Below are positions 27,887 through 37,595 of a stretch of DNA of 64,000 bases, in pieces. Origin of the DNA: Caulobacteraceae bacterium PMMR1 (GTDB lineage Bacteria; Pseudomonadota; Alphaproteobacteria; Caulobacterales; Caulobacteraceae). The position numbers were made by a program, and so were the translations under genes. Below the pieces are notes generated by a model. It did not search any database and was not told the DNA's origin. It worked only from the letters and a program-made list of their open reading frames with translations. Positions within the stretch are counted from its first letter, which is position 1. Each line of letters starts with the position of its first letter. Location: the NCBI GenBank assembly GCA_000733915.1, contig JPOM01000001.1, forward strand, positions 1,798,001-1,862,000. Reading direction: 5' to 3'.

Positions 27887-29026
27887 ATGCGCCTGATCCC
27901 GTCCTACCTTTTCCGACAGATGCTGGGGCCGACCCTGGCGGCGGTGGCCGCGCTCGGCGGCGTCGCCCTGCTCAGCCAGACGCTCGCCACCCTCGACATC
28001 ATCATCGACCACCGTCAGAGCGTGCTGACCTTCGCCAAGATCGTCGCCCTGACCATGCCGCAGATGATCGCCATGGTGCTGCCGATCGCGCTGTTCGTCG
28101 CGGCGCTGGTGACGCTGAACCGGCTGCACACCGAGCACGAGATCGTGGTCTGCTATTCCGCGGGCATGAGCCGGTGGGAGGTGAACTCGCCCTTCTTCCG
28201 CCTGGCCTCCTTGGCGGCGCTGGTCACCCTGCTGGTGAACCTCTGGGTGCAGCCCTGGTGCGAGCGGGCCATGCGCGACGAGTTGTTCAAGGTGAAGACC
28301 GACCTCGCCGCGAGCCTCGTTCGCCCAGGCGAGTTCGTGCAGCCGTCCCCCGGCCTGACCGTCTATGCGCAATCCACCGATCCCTCAGGACAGCTGCGCA
28401 ACGTCTTCATTCATCAGCAGAATCCGGATGGCGCATCAGCGACCTTCTCCGCCAAGTACGGCCGGATCGAGAAGCACGGCGACAAGCCGGTCCTGGTGCT
28501 GCGTCAGGGCTCAAACCAACGCTACAACCAGCGCGGCGTGCTGAACTATTTGGCTTTCGACGAGTACGGCTTTGATCTGGCGCCGTACCTGAAGGACGAC
28601 CAGCAGGTTCACTACAAGATCAGCGATCGGTACATGCACGAGCTGGTCTTCCCGGACCTGACCGGCGAGTGGGAGCGCGCGAACAGAAAGCGCATGCTGG
28701 CCGAGGCGCACTACCGCCTCTCGACCCCGATCTACAACCTGACCTTTATGGCGTTGGCGCTCTGGGCGGTGATCGGCGGTTCGTTCAGCCGGGTGGGCTA
28801 CATGCAGCGGATCGCGGCGGCGGCGGCCATCGCGGGCGCGGCGCGGGTGCTGGGCTTCGGAGCGCAGGCGGCCTGCGACAACAACGTCGGCCTCAACGTC
28901 CTGCAGTACCTGATCCCGCTCGGACCGCTCTGGTGGTCCACGCGCAAGCTCTTCGCGCCGAACATCCACAACTACCGCCAGACGCAGGGGCCGACCTTGG
29001 CCCCGCTGCAGCCGGCGCTGGGCTGA
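27887..29026 (+). CDS. lptF: LPS export ABC transporter permease LptF
   Basis: One of the two inner-membrane permeases of the Lpt machine that moves LPS to the outer membrane. The 379-residue protein has three N-terminal membrane helices (residues about 15-115), a periplasmic beta-jellyroll domain, and three C-terminal helices (about 280-360). The IPSYLFRQML start and LPIALFVAALVTLNRLHTEHEIV segment are typical. It precedes lptG by 4 bases. Confidence 0.94.
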   Translation: MRLIPSYLFRQMLGPTLAAVAALGGVALLSQTLATLDIIIDHRQSVLTFAKIVALTMPQMIAMVLPIALFVAALVTLNRLHTEHEIVVCYSAGMSRWEVNSPFFRLASLAALVTLLVNLWVQPWCERAMRDELFKVKTDLAASLVRPGEFVQPSPGLTVYAQSTDPSGQLRNVFIHQQNPDGASATFSAKYGRIEKHGDKPVLVLRQGSNQRYNQRGVLNYLAFDEYGFDLAPYLKDDQQVHYKISDRYMHELVFPDLTGEWERANRKRMLAEAHYRLSTPIYNLTFMALALWAVIGGSFSRVGYMQRIAAAAAIAGAARVLGFGAQAACDNNVGLNVLQYLIPLGPLWWSTRKLFAPNIHNYRQTQGPTLAPLQPALG

Positions 29027-29030
29027 GCCG

Positions 29031-30133
29031 ATGCGCCGCCTGACCCTGATCGAAGCCTATGTGCTGCGTCAGATGCTGATCGGCGTGGCTGCCGCGACCC
29101 TGGTGATCGCCTCGATCATCGTGCTGATCAACGTCGTGGAGCTGTCGCGCACCATCGGCGTGCGCGCACACGAGACGTCGGCCGCCTCGGTCTTCGGCCT
29201 TACGCTGCTGAAGTCGCCGTCGCTGATCCTGCTCCTGATGCCGTTCTGCTTCCTGTTCGGGGTGCTGGGCGCCTATGTGAATCTGAACCGTCGCGGCGAG
29301 CTGGTCGCCATGCGCGCCGCGGGCGTCTCGGCCTGGCGCTTCATCTTCCCCGCCGCGGCCGCGGCCGCGGTGATCGGGGTCGTGACGGTGCTGGTGTTCA
29401 ACCCCATCGCCTCGTCCCTGAACAACGTCTACGAGCGGCTCTCCAAGTCGATGCTGGAGACCTTCTCGGGCCAGGACTCCAAGACGATCTGGCTCCGGCA
29501 GGGCGACGGCCGCACCCAGATCATCATCCAGGCCAGGGCGCGCGCGCCGGGCCCCGGCGTACGGCTGAAGGACGTGACGCTCTATCGCTACAGCCTGGAC
29601 CGGTCCGGGTCGCAGACCTTCGAGAGCCGCATCGACGCCGCCGAGGCGCGGCTGGAGGACGGGCAGTGGAAGCTGTTCAACGCGCGGGAGGGCCGCCGCG
29701 CGGAGGAGGCTCAGACCTACCAGCTGCTGACCGTGCCCTCCACGCTGAACGTGCGCACGGCGCTGGAGCCCTTCGCCAGCCCGCAGGCCGTGCCGTTCTG
29801 GGCGCTGCCGGGCGTGATCGCGCGCACGGAGAAGGCGGGCTTCTCGGCGACGGGCTATCGGCTGCAGTTCGATCAGCTGCTGGCCACTCCCCTGATGTTC
29901 GCCGCCATGTCGGTGGTGGCGGCGGCGTTCTCGCTGCGCCTGCTGCGGCTCGGGGACTGGCGGGGTTGGCGGGCGCGGGCGTGGCGCTGGGCTTCCTGTT
30001 CTATTTCCTGAACGCGCTCTGCAACGCGCTTGGCAAGTCCGAGGTGATCCCGCCGGTGCTGGCCGCCTGGACGCCGCCGGTGCTCGCCCTGCTGTGCGGC
30101 TTCACCCTGCTTTGCTACACGGAAGACGGTTGA
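29031..30133 (+). CDS. lptG: LPS export ABC transporter permease LptG (frameshifted)
   Basis: Second Lpt permease. The frame from 29031 gives the N-terminal helices (YVLRQMLIGVAAATLVIAS), the NLNRRGELVAMRAAGVSAWRF motif and the periplasmic domain, but after SLRLLRLG it turns into Arg/Trp-rich nonsense ending at 30011. The missing C-terminus (GLAGLAGAGVALGFLFYFLN ... FTLLCYTEDG) is present in another frame to 30133. Adding one G to the run at 29952-29955 joins them into a normal 367-residue LptG. As LptG is usually essential where LPS is made, a dropped base in the sequence is more likely than a real mutation. Confidence 0.9.
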
Positions 30134-30152
30134 GGGTGGCGTGGGTCGAGTC

Positions 30153-30158
30153 GGGAGG
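30153..30158 (+). promoter_or_regulatory. ribosome-binding site fixing a TTG start for lptD
   Basis: GGGAGG lies 5 bases before a TTG at 30164. No ATG or GTG with a comparable site is found before the predicted signal peptide, so TTG is the likely initiator of lptD. Confidence 0.65.
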
Positions 30159-30163
30159 TCGCC

Positions 30164-32680
30164 TTGAGGCTTGAGGCTGGGGCTGCACCGGAGCGGCTGA
30201 GCCGGACGGCGCGTGCGCTGTTCGGCGGCGCGAGCCGTCGCGTGCTGGCGGCCGCGGCGCTGGGCGCGATGGCCCTGGCCCTGGGCGGCGAGGCGCTCGC
30301 CAAGCCCGGCAGCCTGCCCGCCCTGCCCGGCCACGCGCCGCCGCCCAAGGCGGCGCCGCCGCCGGTCGTGGACGACGGCCTGGGTCCCAAGGACGTCTAC
30401 CTCGAAGCCGACCAGATGGCGGACGACCGCGACAACCACCTGGTCTCCGCCGACGGCCACGCCATCGCGCGCTACCAGGGCCGGACGATCCGCGCCGACC
30501 ACATCGTCTACGACACCGTCAGCGGGGCGGCGCACGCGCGGGGCAATGTCTCGATCCTGAACGCGGACGGCACCTCGCAGTACGGCCAAGACGTCGAGCT
30601 CGACAATCAGCTGCGCTCGGGCGTGGCGCTGGGCTTCGCCGCCCGCCTGCAGGACAACGTCACCATCGTCGCGGGCGCGGCCATCCGGCGCTCGGAGACG
30701 GTCAACCAGCTGAACAGCGCCGAATACACCGCCTGCAATATCTGCAAGCCGAACGGCCAGCCTAAGGCCCCGACCTTCTCCATCCGGGCCAGCCGGATCG
30801 TGCAGGACCAGGACCACCACGTGGTCTACTACCAGAACACCGTGATCAAGGTGCTGGGCGTGCCGGTGCTGTACTCGCCGGTATTCTGGCACCCCGACCC
30901 GACGGCGGACCGTCGCTCGGGCCTGCTCGTCCCGCGGCTGGAGATCTCCAAGCGCCGCGGCTTCAGCTTCGAACAGCCGTTCTACTGGGCGATCTCGCCC
31001 TACGCCGACCTGACCGTCGCCCCGCAGCTGAACTCCCGCGTCAATCCCTTCCTAGACCTCAGGTATCGGGAACGGTTCTACTCGGGCGAGATCGACCTGC
31101 GCGCGGGCTACACCTACGAGCAGGATTTCGACAATCACGCCTTCTACGGCAAGTCGACGAACCGCAGCTACATCCTGGGCACGGGCTCGTTCAACATCGA
31201 CCGACACTGGCGCTGGGGCTTCGGGGCGGAGCGGGTGACCGACCCGACCTTCTTCCGCCGCTACAGCGTCCGCGACGTGTTCTCCGACCGCGGCCCCTAC
31301 AGCGCGGACACCGACCGGCTGATCTCCCAGCTCTATTCGGTGCGCCAGGACAGCAACACCTATGTCTCGGTGGCCGCGGCCAGCTTCCAGAGCCTGCGGG
31401 TCTATGTGCGCGACGCCAACGGCAACCTGATCCGCGAGAGCGAGCACGCCTTTCCGGTCGTCGCGCCCCTGATCGAGGCGCGCTATGCCCCCGAGCGCCT
31501 GGTGCTGGGCGGCCGGCTGGACGTGAAGGCGAGCGCGGTGGCGCTGAACCGCGACGCGCTGGTGCAGAACGTGATCGACCCCCAGGGCTTGACCACGCCT
31601 GGGCCGCTCCTGCCCTCCGGGGCCACCAACGGTCAGCCGGCGGTCGCCTACACCGACAGCGACCGCGCGAGCCTGGAGGCGAACTGGCGCGCGACCCTGA
31701 CCACGCCCCAGGGCCTGCGCCTGTCGCCGTTCCTGAAGGCGCGGGGCGACGCCTACAGCATCAGCGACCTCGGCACGGTGGCTCTGGTCGGAGGTCGCCT
31801 GACCTCCGTGGGCGCTAGGACCCAGGCCACCACCCGCGGCTACGGCACGGTCGGGGCGGAGGTCAGCTATCCGCTCATCCGGGGCGCGGGAACGTCCAGC
31901 ATCATCCTGGAGCCGATCGTACAGATCCTGGCGTCGCCGCGGGAGAAGCCCACCGCCTCGATCCCCAACGAAGACAGCGTCGCCTACGTCTTCGACGAGA
32001 CCAACCTCTTCTCCGACAACCGCTTCCCCGGCTACGACCGCATCGAGGGCGGGGTGCGGGCCAATGTCGGCGGGCGGCTCAGCGCCTATTGGGGCGGGGG
32101 TCGCACGGCCAGCGTGACCCTTGGCCGCGTGTTCCGCGACCGCGCCGAGACGCAGTTCGATCCGCGCTCGGGCCTGCGCGGTCCCTCGTCGGACTGGATC
32201 GTGGCGGTGAGCGCCTCGCCCCTGCCTGGACTGTCGTTCTACAGCCGCTCGCGCCTGGACTCCGGCGACCTCTCCGTCCGGCGGGAGGAGGCGGGCCTGA
32301 ACGTGTCCAGCGGCCGTCTGAACCTTGGGGCGCACTACATCTACGACGAGTTCGGTCTGGTGCCGGCCAGTCCGGTCAACGGGGTCTTCACGGCCAGCAA
32401 CATCGGCAAGGTGGAGTCTGCCGATGTCACCGCCGCCCTGTCCCTGACACGGCACTGGGGCGTGGAGGCGATCGCGACCCGGGACCTGCAGCTTCAGATC
32501 TGGCCCCAGGCGCAATTCGGTCTGGTCTATCAGGACGAGTGCGTCAGGCTCGACCTGCTCTACACCCATGACGAGACCTATCGCGCGACCATCGGCTCAT
32601 CTGACGCGGTGACCGTTCGCCTAACCCTCGCCACATTAGGCGGTACACCGAGTGAGCGACCCAAGGCAGGCGTGCGATGA
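30164..32680 (+). CDS. lptD: LPS-assembly protein LptD
   Basis: Outer-membrane beta-barrel translocon that inserts LPS into the outer leaflet. The 838-residue protein has a basic n-region and hydrophobic segment (RRVLAAAALGAMALALGGEALA), an N-terminal LptA-like jellyroll domain (about 75-230; LEADQMADDRDNHLVSADG), and a C-terminal barrel with many aromatic-rich strands, including DPTADRRSGLLVPR, a hallmark of LptD. The start is a TTG. Between lptG and surA, the usual alphaproteobacterial order. Confidence 0.95.
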   Translation: MRLEAGAAPERLSRTARALFGGASRRVLAAAALGAMALALGGEALAKPGSLPALPGHAPPPKAAPPPVVDDGLGPKDVYLEADQMADDRDNHLVSADGHAIARYQGRTIRADHIVYDTVSGAAHARGNVSILNADGTSQYGQDVELDNQLRSGVALGFAARLQDNVTIVAGAAIRRSETVNQLNSAEYTACNICKPNGQPKAPTFSIRASRIVQDQDHHVVYYQNTVIKVLGVPVLYSPVFWHPDPTADRRSGLLVPRLEISKRRGFSFEQPFYWAISPYADLTVAPQLNSRVNPFLDLRYRERFYSGEIDLRAGYTYEQDFDNHAFYGKSTNRSYILGTGSFNIDRHWRWGFGAERVTDPTFFRRYSVRDVFSDRGPYSADTDRLISQLYSVRQDSNTYVSVAAASFQSLRVYVRDANGNLIRESEHAFPVVAPLIEARYAPERLVLGGRLDVKASAVALNRDALVQNVIDPQGLTTPGPLLPSGATNGQPAVAYTDSDRASLEANWRATLTTPQGLRLSPFLKARGDAYSISDLGTVALVGGRLTSVGARTQATTRGYGTVGAEVSYPLIRGAGTSSIILEPIVQILASPREKPTASIPNEDSVAYVFDETNLFSDNRFPGYDRIEGGVRANVGGRLSAYWGGGRTASVTLGRVFRDRAETQFDPRSGLRGPSSDWIVAVSASPLPGLSFYSRSRLDSGDLSVRREEAGLNVSSGRLNLGAHYIYDEFGLVPASPVNGVFTASNIGKVESADVTAALSLTRHWGVEAIATRDLQLQIWPQAQFGLVYQDECVRLDLLYTHDETYRATIGSSDAVTVRLTLATLGGTPSERPKAGVR

Positions 32681-34071
32681 GCCCCCTCCACGGCGTTCGG
32701 GCGAAGGACAGGGTTCGTAATATGAGGTTTCTGCTTAGCGTCGCGGCCACGGCTGCGGCGACGATGGTCGTAGGCGGCGGGCTGAGCCTGGCCCAGGCCC
32801 CGTCCGTCTCGCCCGACGCCCTGACGCCCGCGTCCGCGCCGACCTCGGACCCGGTCGCGCCGGCGCGGCCCCAACTGCGCGAGAGCGTGGCGGCGGTGGT
32901 CAATGACGAGATCATCTCAACCTATGACCTGCGCCAGCGAACCCTGCTGCTGCTGATCTCCTCCGGGGTGCAGCCCAACGAGCAGACCCTCCCGGCCATC
33001 GAGCGCGAGGCGCTGCGCGGGCTCATCGACGAGCATCTGCAGTCGCAGGAGCTCCGCTCCATCATGGAGCGCAACAAGGGCGCCAAGCTCTACCCCACCG
33101 AGAAAGAGCTCGACGCCGAAATCGACGACATGGCTGCGCGCATGCGCATGGACCGTAAAAGCTTCACCGAAGCGCTGCGCCGTGCGGGCGTGGACGTGCG
33201 CACGCTGCGCGAGCGGAACAAGATCGACATCGCCTGGCAGCGCTACATCGTGGGCCGCTTCAGCGACAACATCCACATCTCCGACGACCAGGTCCGCGCC
33301 GAGCTGGCCCGCGCCAATGCCCTCGCCGCCAAGCCGCAGTACAACATCAGCGAGGTCTTCATCGACGCCTCGCACGCGGGCGGGATGGCTCAGGCGCTGG
33401 AAGGCGCGCGCCAGCTCTACGACCAGATCCAGAAGGGCGCGCCCTTCGCAGCGGTGGCCCAGCAGTTCTCGGCCCTGCCGACGGCGGCCAACGGCGGCGA
33501 CGCCGGCTGGCTGACGGTCGCCGCCATGCCGAAGGAGATCGTCTCCGCGGTGGAGAGCCTGCGCCCAGGCGAGGTCTCCCAGCCGATCCCGGCGCAGGAC
33601 GGGGTCTATCTTGTCCTGCTCAAGGACAAGCGCGCGGGCGGCAAGGCCACCGTGCTGAACCTGAAGCAGGCCGCGATCCAGCTCCAGCCGAATGCAGACG
33701 CCGCGACGGTCGCCAACGCGCAGAAGACGCTGGAAGAGCTGCGCGGCCGCATCAAGGGCTGCGACGACCTGGAGGCGCAGGCGGCCAAGGCGCCGGGCGT
33801 AGTCGCGGGCGACCTCGGGGACACGGACGTCGCGGAGCTTCGCCCCGAGTTCCAGGCGGCGGTCCAGAACCTCCAGCCCGGCCAGGTCTCGCCTCCCGTG
33901 CGCACCCAAATCGGCCTGCACCTGCTCGCCGTCTGCGGGCGGCGCGTCGCGGGCGCACAGCCGATCACGCGGGAGGACATCGAGAACCGGATCCGCGGCG
34001 AGCAGTACAGCATGATCGCGCGTCGCTACATGCGCGACCTGCGCAACTCCGCCAACATCGAGAGCCGGTAG
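32677..34071 (+). CDS. surA: peptidylprolyl isomerase / periplasmic chaperone SurA
   Basis: Periplasmic chaperone assisting outer-membrane proteins such as LptD. The N-terminal SurA domain (ESVAAVVNDEIISTYDLRQR near residue 68) is followed by parvulin-type domains (SEVFID..., GGDAGWLTVAAMPKEIVSAVESLRPGEVSQPI). An ATG at 32677 overlaps the lptD stop as ATGA and gives 464 residues; the ATG at 32722 begins a cleaner signal peptide (MRFLLSVAATAAATMVVGG) and may be the true start. Followed by pdxA 10 bases on. Confidence 0.93.
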   Translation: MSPLHGVRAKDRVRNMRFLLSVAATAAATMVVGGGLSLAQAPSVSPDALTPASAPTSDPVAPARPQLRESVAAVVNDEIISTYDLRQRTLLLLISSGVQPNEQTLPAIEREALRGLIDEHLQSQELRSIMERNKGAKLYPTEKELDAEIDDMAARMRMDRKSFTEALRRAGVDVRTLRERNKIDIAWQRYIVGRFSDNIHISDDQVRAELARANALAAKPQYNISEVFIDASHAGGMAQALEGARQLYDQIQKGAPFAAVAQQFSALPTAANGGDAGWLTVAAMPKEIVSAVESLRPGEVSQPIPAQDGVYLVLLKDKRAGGKATVLNLKQAAIQLQPNADAATVANAQKTLEELRGRIKGCDDLEAQAAKAPGVVAGDLGDTDVAELRPEFQAAVQNLQPGQVSPPVRTQIGLHLLAVCGRRVAGAQPITREDIENRIRGEQYSMIARRYMRDLRNSANIESR

Positions 34072-34080
34072 GCTCCAGCC

Positions 34081-35096
34081 GTGGCGCCTCTGGCCCTGTC
34101 GCTGGGGGACCCGGCGGGAATCGGGCCGGAGATCGTGGTCAAGGCGTGGGCGGCGCTTCGGGGCGGCGGCCCGGCGTTCTTCGTGGTCGGCGACGCCGCA
34201 GCGCTGGCGGCCGCCCCTGGCGCCCGCCGCACGCCGCTGGCCCCGATCGCCGTACCGGAGCAGGCCGAGGCCGCCTTTGCAGACGCCCTGCCGGTGCTGA
34301 ACCTGCCGCTCACCGCGCCAGTGGTGGCCGGCCATCCCGACCCGGCCCACGCCAAGGCCGTCGTGCGCTGGATCGAGACCGGAGCGGGCCTGGCGCTCAG
34401 CGGCCAAGCCTCGGGCCTGGTCACCTGCCCGATCGCAAAGAAGCCGCTTTATGACGCGGGCTTCGGATTTCCAGGCCACACCGAGTTCCTGGCCGAGCTC
34501 ACCGGCCAGGCCCCCTGCCCGGCCCTCGCGGCCCGGTGATGATGCTGATCGCCCAGGACCTGCGGGCGGTCCTGGTGACCATCCATACGCCGCTGGCGTC
34601 AGTGGCCGGCGCGGTCACGGCGGAGGCGCTGATGCGGGTCGCGCGGGTGACGGCGGCGGCGCTGCAGCGCGATTTCGGCATCGCCCAGCCTCGGCTGGCG
34701 CTCGCCGGGCTGAACCCCCACGCGGGCGAGGACGGGAGCCTGGGCCGCGAGGAGATCGAGGTGCTGAACCCCGCCGCCGCCGCGCTCAGGGCCGAGGGCC
34801 TCGCCATCACCGACGCGCGCCCGGCCGACACGCTCTTCCATGCCCAAGCCCGCAAGGACTATGACGCGGTCGTCTGCCTCTATCACGACCAGGCGCTGAT
34901 CCCGGTGAAGACGCTTGACTTCTGGGGCGGGGTGAACTGCACCCTGGGCCTTCCCATCGTGCGCACCTCGCCGGACCACGGGACCGGCTTCGATATCGCA
35001 GGGCGAGGGGTGGCGCGCCCCGACAGCCTGATCGCGGCGCTCCGGCTCGCGGGCGAGATCGCGGCCCGGCGGGCGAGCACGGCAAGGGCCGCGTGA
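34081..35096 (+). CDS. pdxA: 4-hydroxythreonine-4-phosphate dehydrogenase PdxA (frameshifted)
   Basis: Enzyme of pyridoxal-phosphate synthesis. From a GTG at 34081 the frame reads LSLGDPAGIGPEIVVKA and then the metal His of GFPGHTEFLAELTG before stopping at 34539. The rest (VMMLIAQDLRAVLVTIHTPL, NPHAGEDG and CLYHDQALIPVKTL with the other metal ligands) is in another frame from 34536 to 35096. One added C in the C5 run at 34511-34515 gives an uninterrupted 338-residue PdxA (TGQAPLPGPRGPVMML). The surA-pdxA-rsmA order is conserved. Confidence 0.9.
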
Positions 35097-35929
35097 GCCT
35101 CGACGCCCTGCCCTCGCTGCGGGAGAGCCTGGACGCCCACGGCCTCCTCGCCCGCAAGAGCTTTGGGCAGCACTTCCTCCTGGACCTGAACGTCACACGC
35201 AAGATCGTGCGTCTGGCCGGACCGCTCGCAGGCCAGGTGATCGTCGAGGTCGGACCGGGGCCGGGCGGGCTCACGCGCGCCCTGCTGGAGAGCGACGCCC
35301 TCTGCGTCCTCGCCATCGAGAAGGACGCGCGCTTCCTGCCGCTGCTCGCCGAACTGGCCGAGGCCGCGCCCGGCCGCCTCTCGGTGATCGAGGGCGATGC
35401 GCTCGCCGTCGACGTCCTGGCCGCCGCGCGCGCGGTCGCGCCCGAGGCTCCCGTCAGCATCGTCGCCAACCTGCCCTATAACGTCGGCACGCCGCTGCTG
35501 ATCGCATGGCTGACCGCGCCCGCGCCGCCCGCGTCGCTGACGCTCATGTTCCAGAAGGAGGTCGCTGAGCGGATCACCGCCGCGCCCGGCGAAGAGGCCT
35601 ATGGCCGGCTTGCGGTGCTCTGCGAGACGCTCGCCCGCGCCGAGGTGGTCATGAGCCTGCCCGCCCGCGCCTTCACGCCGCCGCCGAAGGTGGAGTCTGC
35701 GGTCGTGCGTCTGGTCCCGCGGCAGGACCGCCCGCCTGCGGCCCTCGTTTCGGCGCTGGAGCGCGTCACCGGCGCCGCCTTCGGTCAGCGGCGTAAGATG
35801 CTGCGGTCCTCGCTGAAGTCGCTGGGCGGCGAGGCGCTGATTGCGCAGGCCGGGATCGACCCCAGCCTGCGGGCGGAGGCCATCGACGGGACGGCCTTCC
35901 TCCGCCTGGCCCAGGCGCTCCAGCCCTAG
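35093..35929 (+). CDS. rsmA: 16S rRNA dimethyladenosine transferase
   Basis: Dimethylates two adjacent adenines near the 3' end of 16S rRNA (KsgA). The 278-residue protein has KSFGQHFLLDLN, the SAM motif VEVGPGPGGLTRALLE and the catalytic NLPYNVGTPLL (NLPY). It starts at a GTG overlapping the pdxA stop (GTGA). Its own stop overlaps that of the convergent acyl-CoA dehydrogenase within CTAG at 35926-35929. Confidence 0.95.
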   Translation: MSLDALPSLRESLDAHGLLARKSFGQHFLLDLNVTRKIVRLAGPLAGQVIVEVGPGPGGLTRALLESDALCVLAIEKDARFLPLLAELAEAAPGRLSVIEGDALAVDVLAAARAVAPEAPVSIVANLPYNVGTPLLIAWLTAPAPPASLTLMFQKEVAERITAAPGEEAYGRLAVLCETLARAEVVMSLPARAFTPPPKVESAVVRLVPRQDRPPAALVSALERVTGAAFGQRRKMLRSSLKSLGGEALIAQAGIDPSLRAEAIDGTAFLRLAQALQP

Positions 35930-37149
35930 AGCCCCAGGATGAGCTTCGCCATGATGTTGTGCTGGATCTCGTTGGAGCCGGCGTAGATCGAGGTCTTGCG
36001 ATAGTTGAAGTAGGCGGGGGCGATCGGCCCCGCGTAGTCCGGACCCGGCCGAGGCTCGTTCGTCTCACCGCGCAGATGCGCCCAGGTGTCTTCGACAAAC
36101 GGCGCGGCGTAGACCCCGGCCGCCTCCAGCGCCAGCTCGCTGATCGCCTGCTGCGTCTCCGAGCCGAGGCACTTCAGCATGGAGGAGACCGCACCCACCG
36201 ACTGGCCCGCGCTCCGCCCCATGAAGACGCGCAGCTCCTGGGCGTCCAGCGCGTCGATGCGGATTTCCATGTCGGCGAGCTTGCGGCGGAAATCGCCGTC
36301 GGTGATCAGCGGCGCGCCCGACCCGTCGAGTTCGGCGGACGCGATCTTGCGCACTTTCCGCAGCGCCGCCCTGAGCCCGGGCGCATAGGCGTTGCCGCGC
36401 TCGAACTCGAGCAGGTACTTGGCGTAGGTCCAGCCCTTGTTCTCCTCGCCGATGCGGTTGGAGACGGGCACGCGGACGTTGTCGAAGAAGACCTGATTGA
36501 TCTCCTGCTCGCCCTCAGGCGGGCCGTCGAGGGTCGGCAGCGGCCGGATCGAGATTCCGGGCGTGGTCATGTCGACCAGCAGGAAGCTTATGCCGTTCTG
36601 CGCCTTGCCCGTCGCCTCCGTGCGCACCAGGCAGAACATCCAGTCGGCCCACTGGGCGTGGGTCGTCCAGATCTTGGACCCGTTCAGGACGTAGTCGTCG
36701 CCGTCCCGCACCGCGCTCATCTTCAGCGACGCCAGGTCCGAGCCTGCGCCCGGCTCCGAATAGCCCTGACACCACCAGACATCGGAGCTCAGGATCGGCG
36801 GCAGGTGCTTCGCCTTCTGCGCCTCGTCCCCGAAGGCCATGATCACCGGTGCGACCATCTTCAGCCCCATCGGCGAGGACGTCGGCACGCCGGCCAGGCT
36901 CATCTCCATGTTGAAGATGTAGCGCTGCGAGGGCGTGAAGCCCGGCCCGCCATACTCGACCGGCCAGTCGGGCGCCGCCCAGCCGCGCGCCGCGAGCTTC
37001 TTCTGCCAGCGCACCTGGCCGGCCTTGTCGAGATAGCCGTTCTTGGACTGGGCCATCTGCTCGCGCAGGTCGGAGTCGTAGTTCTCGGCGATCCAGGTGC
37101 GGACCTCGTCGCGGAATGCGAGATCCTCGGGCGCATAGGCGAGGTCCAT
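35926..37149 (-). CDS. acyl-CoA dehydrogenase family protein
   Basis: FAD-dependent dehydrogenation of an acyl-CoA. The 407-residue protein has the three-domain ACAD layout: helical N-domain (RWQKKLAARGWAAPDWPVEYGG), middle beta domain with CQGYSEPGAGSDLASLKMSA and GSKIWTTHAQWADWMFCLVRT, and a C-terminal helical domain ending YAGSNEIQHNIMAKLILGL. The substrate is unknown; the group is common in alphaproteobacterial branched or steroid acyl-CoA degradation. A small monooxygenase-fold gene lies just upstream, probably in the same transcript. Confidence 0.92.
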   Translation of the reverse strand: MDLAYAPEDLAFRDEVRTWIAENYDSDLREQMAQSKNGYLDKAGQVRWQKKLAARGWAAPDWPVEYGGPGFTPSQRYIFNMEMSLAGVPTSSPMGLKMVAPVIMAFGDEAQKAKHLPPILSSDVWWCQGYSEPGAGSDLASLKMSAVRDGDDYVLNGSKIWTTHAQWADWMFCLVRTEATGKAQNGISFLLVDMTTPGISIRPLPTLDGPPEGEQEINQVFFDNVRVPVSNRIGEENKGWTYAKYLLEFERGNAYAPGLRAALRKVRKIASAELDGSGAPLITDGDFRRKLADMEIRIDALDAQELRVFMGRSAGQSVGAVSSMLKCLGSETQQAISELALEAAGVYAAPFVEDTWAHLRGETNEPRPGPDYAGPIAPAYFNYRKTSIYAGSNEIQHNIMAKLILGL

Positions 37150-37164
37150 GGGGCGGCCTTTCGC

Positions 37165-37458
37165 TCAGTCCACCGTGTCGAGGTATTCGATCTCGGGCGG
37201 AGCGGCCAGGGCGGGGCCGATCACGGTGGCGCCGATCTGCTTGAAGTATTCGGTCTGGCCGTGGGCGGTCAGAGCCTCTTGGTCGCGGTAGAGCTCCATC
37301 ACCTTGTAGACGCCGGGCTCCTTGCGGCTCTTGGCGAGCTGATAAAGTAGATTGCCCGGTTCGTTCGCCTTCACCTTGGCCGCAAGGTCCGCGAAACCCG
37401 CCTCGAAGGCCTGCGCCTTGTCAGGCTGAACCCTGAGGGTCGCCACTACGCCGATCAT
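37165..37458 (-). CDS. antibiotic biosynthesis monooxygenase (ABM) domain protein
   Basis: A 97-residue dimeric alpha+beta barrel protein of the ABM/putative quinol monooxygenase group (MIGVVATLRVQPDKAQAFEAGF; NLLYQLAKSRKEPGVYKVMELYRDQEAL; FKQIGA). Members act on small quinols or are unassigned. It is 15 bases upstream of the acyl-CoA dehydrogenase and probably cotranscribed. Confidence 0.8.
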   Translation of the reverse strand: MIGVVATLRVQPDKAQAFEAGFADLAAKVKANEPGNLLYQLAKSRKEPGVYKVMELYRDQEALTAHGQTEYFKQIGATVIGPALAAPPEIEYLDTVD

Positions 37459-37542
37459 GTCCGCCTCGCTCCCGTTGGTGAGTTGCGGGAAGGTTAGGGC
37501 CGATGACGCTGCGGCGCCTAGAGGCGGTGGCGAGGGAACGCG

Positions 37543-37574
37543 AAAAGGCCCCCGAGCGGGTGCTCCAGGGGCCC
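37543..37574 (-). terminator. intrinsic terminator after the amber-interrupted exported protein gene
   Basis: On the minus strand GGCCCC, a loop of about 15 bases, and GGGGCC form a stem directly followed by TTTTCG. It lies 20 bases beyond the TAA at 37596, supporting the view that the gene really ends there rather than at the internal TAG. Confidence 0.65.
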
Positions 37575-37595
37575 TCTTGCGCTGTCGGTCAGCCC

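Noticed and set aside
27743-28372. N-terminal extension of pepA into lptF
   Set aside because: Antisense to lptF and not protein-like; PepA begins normally at 27742.
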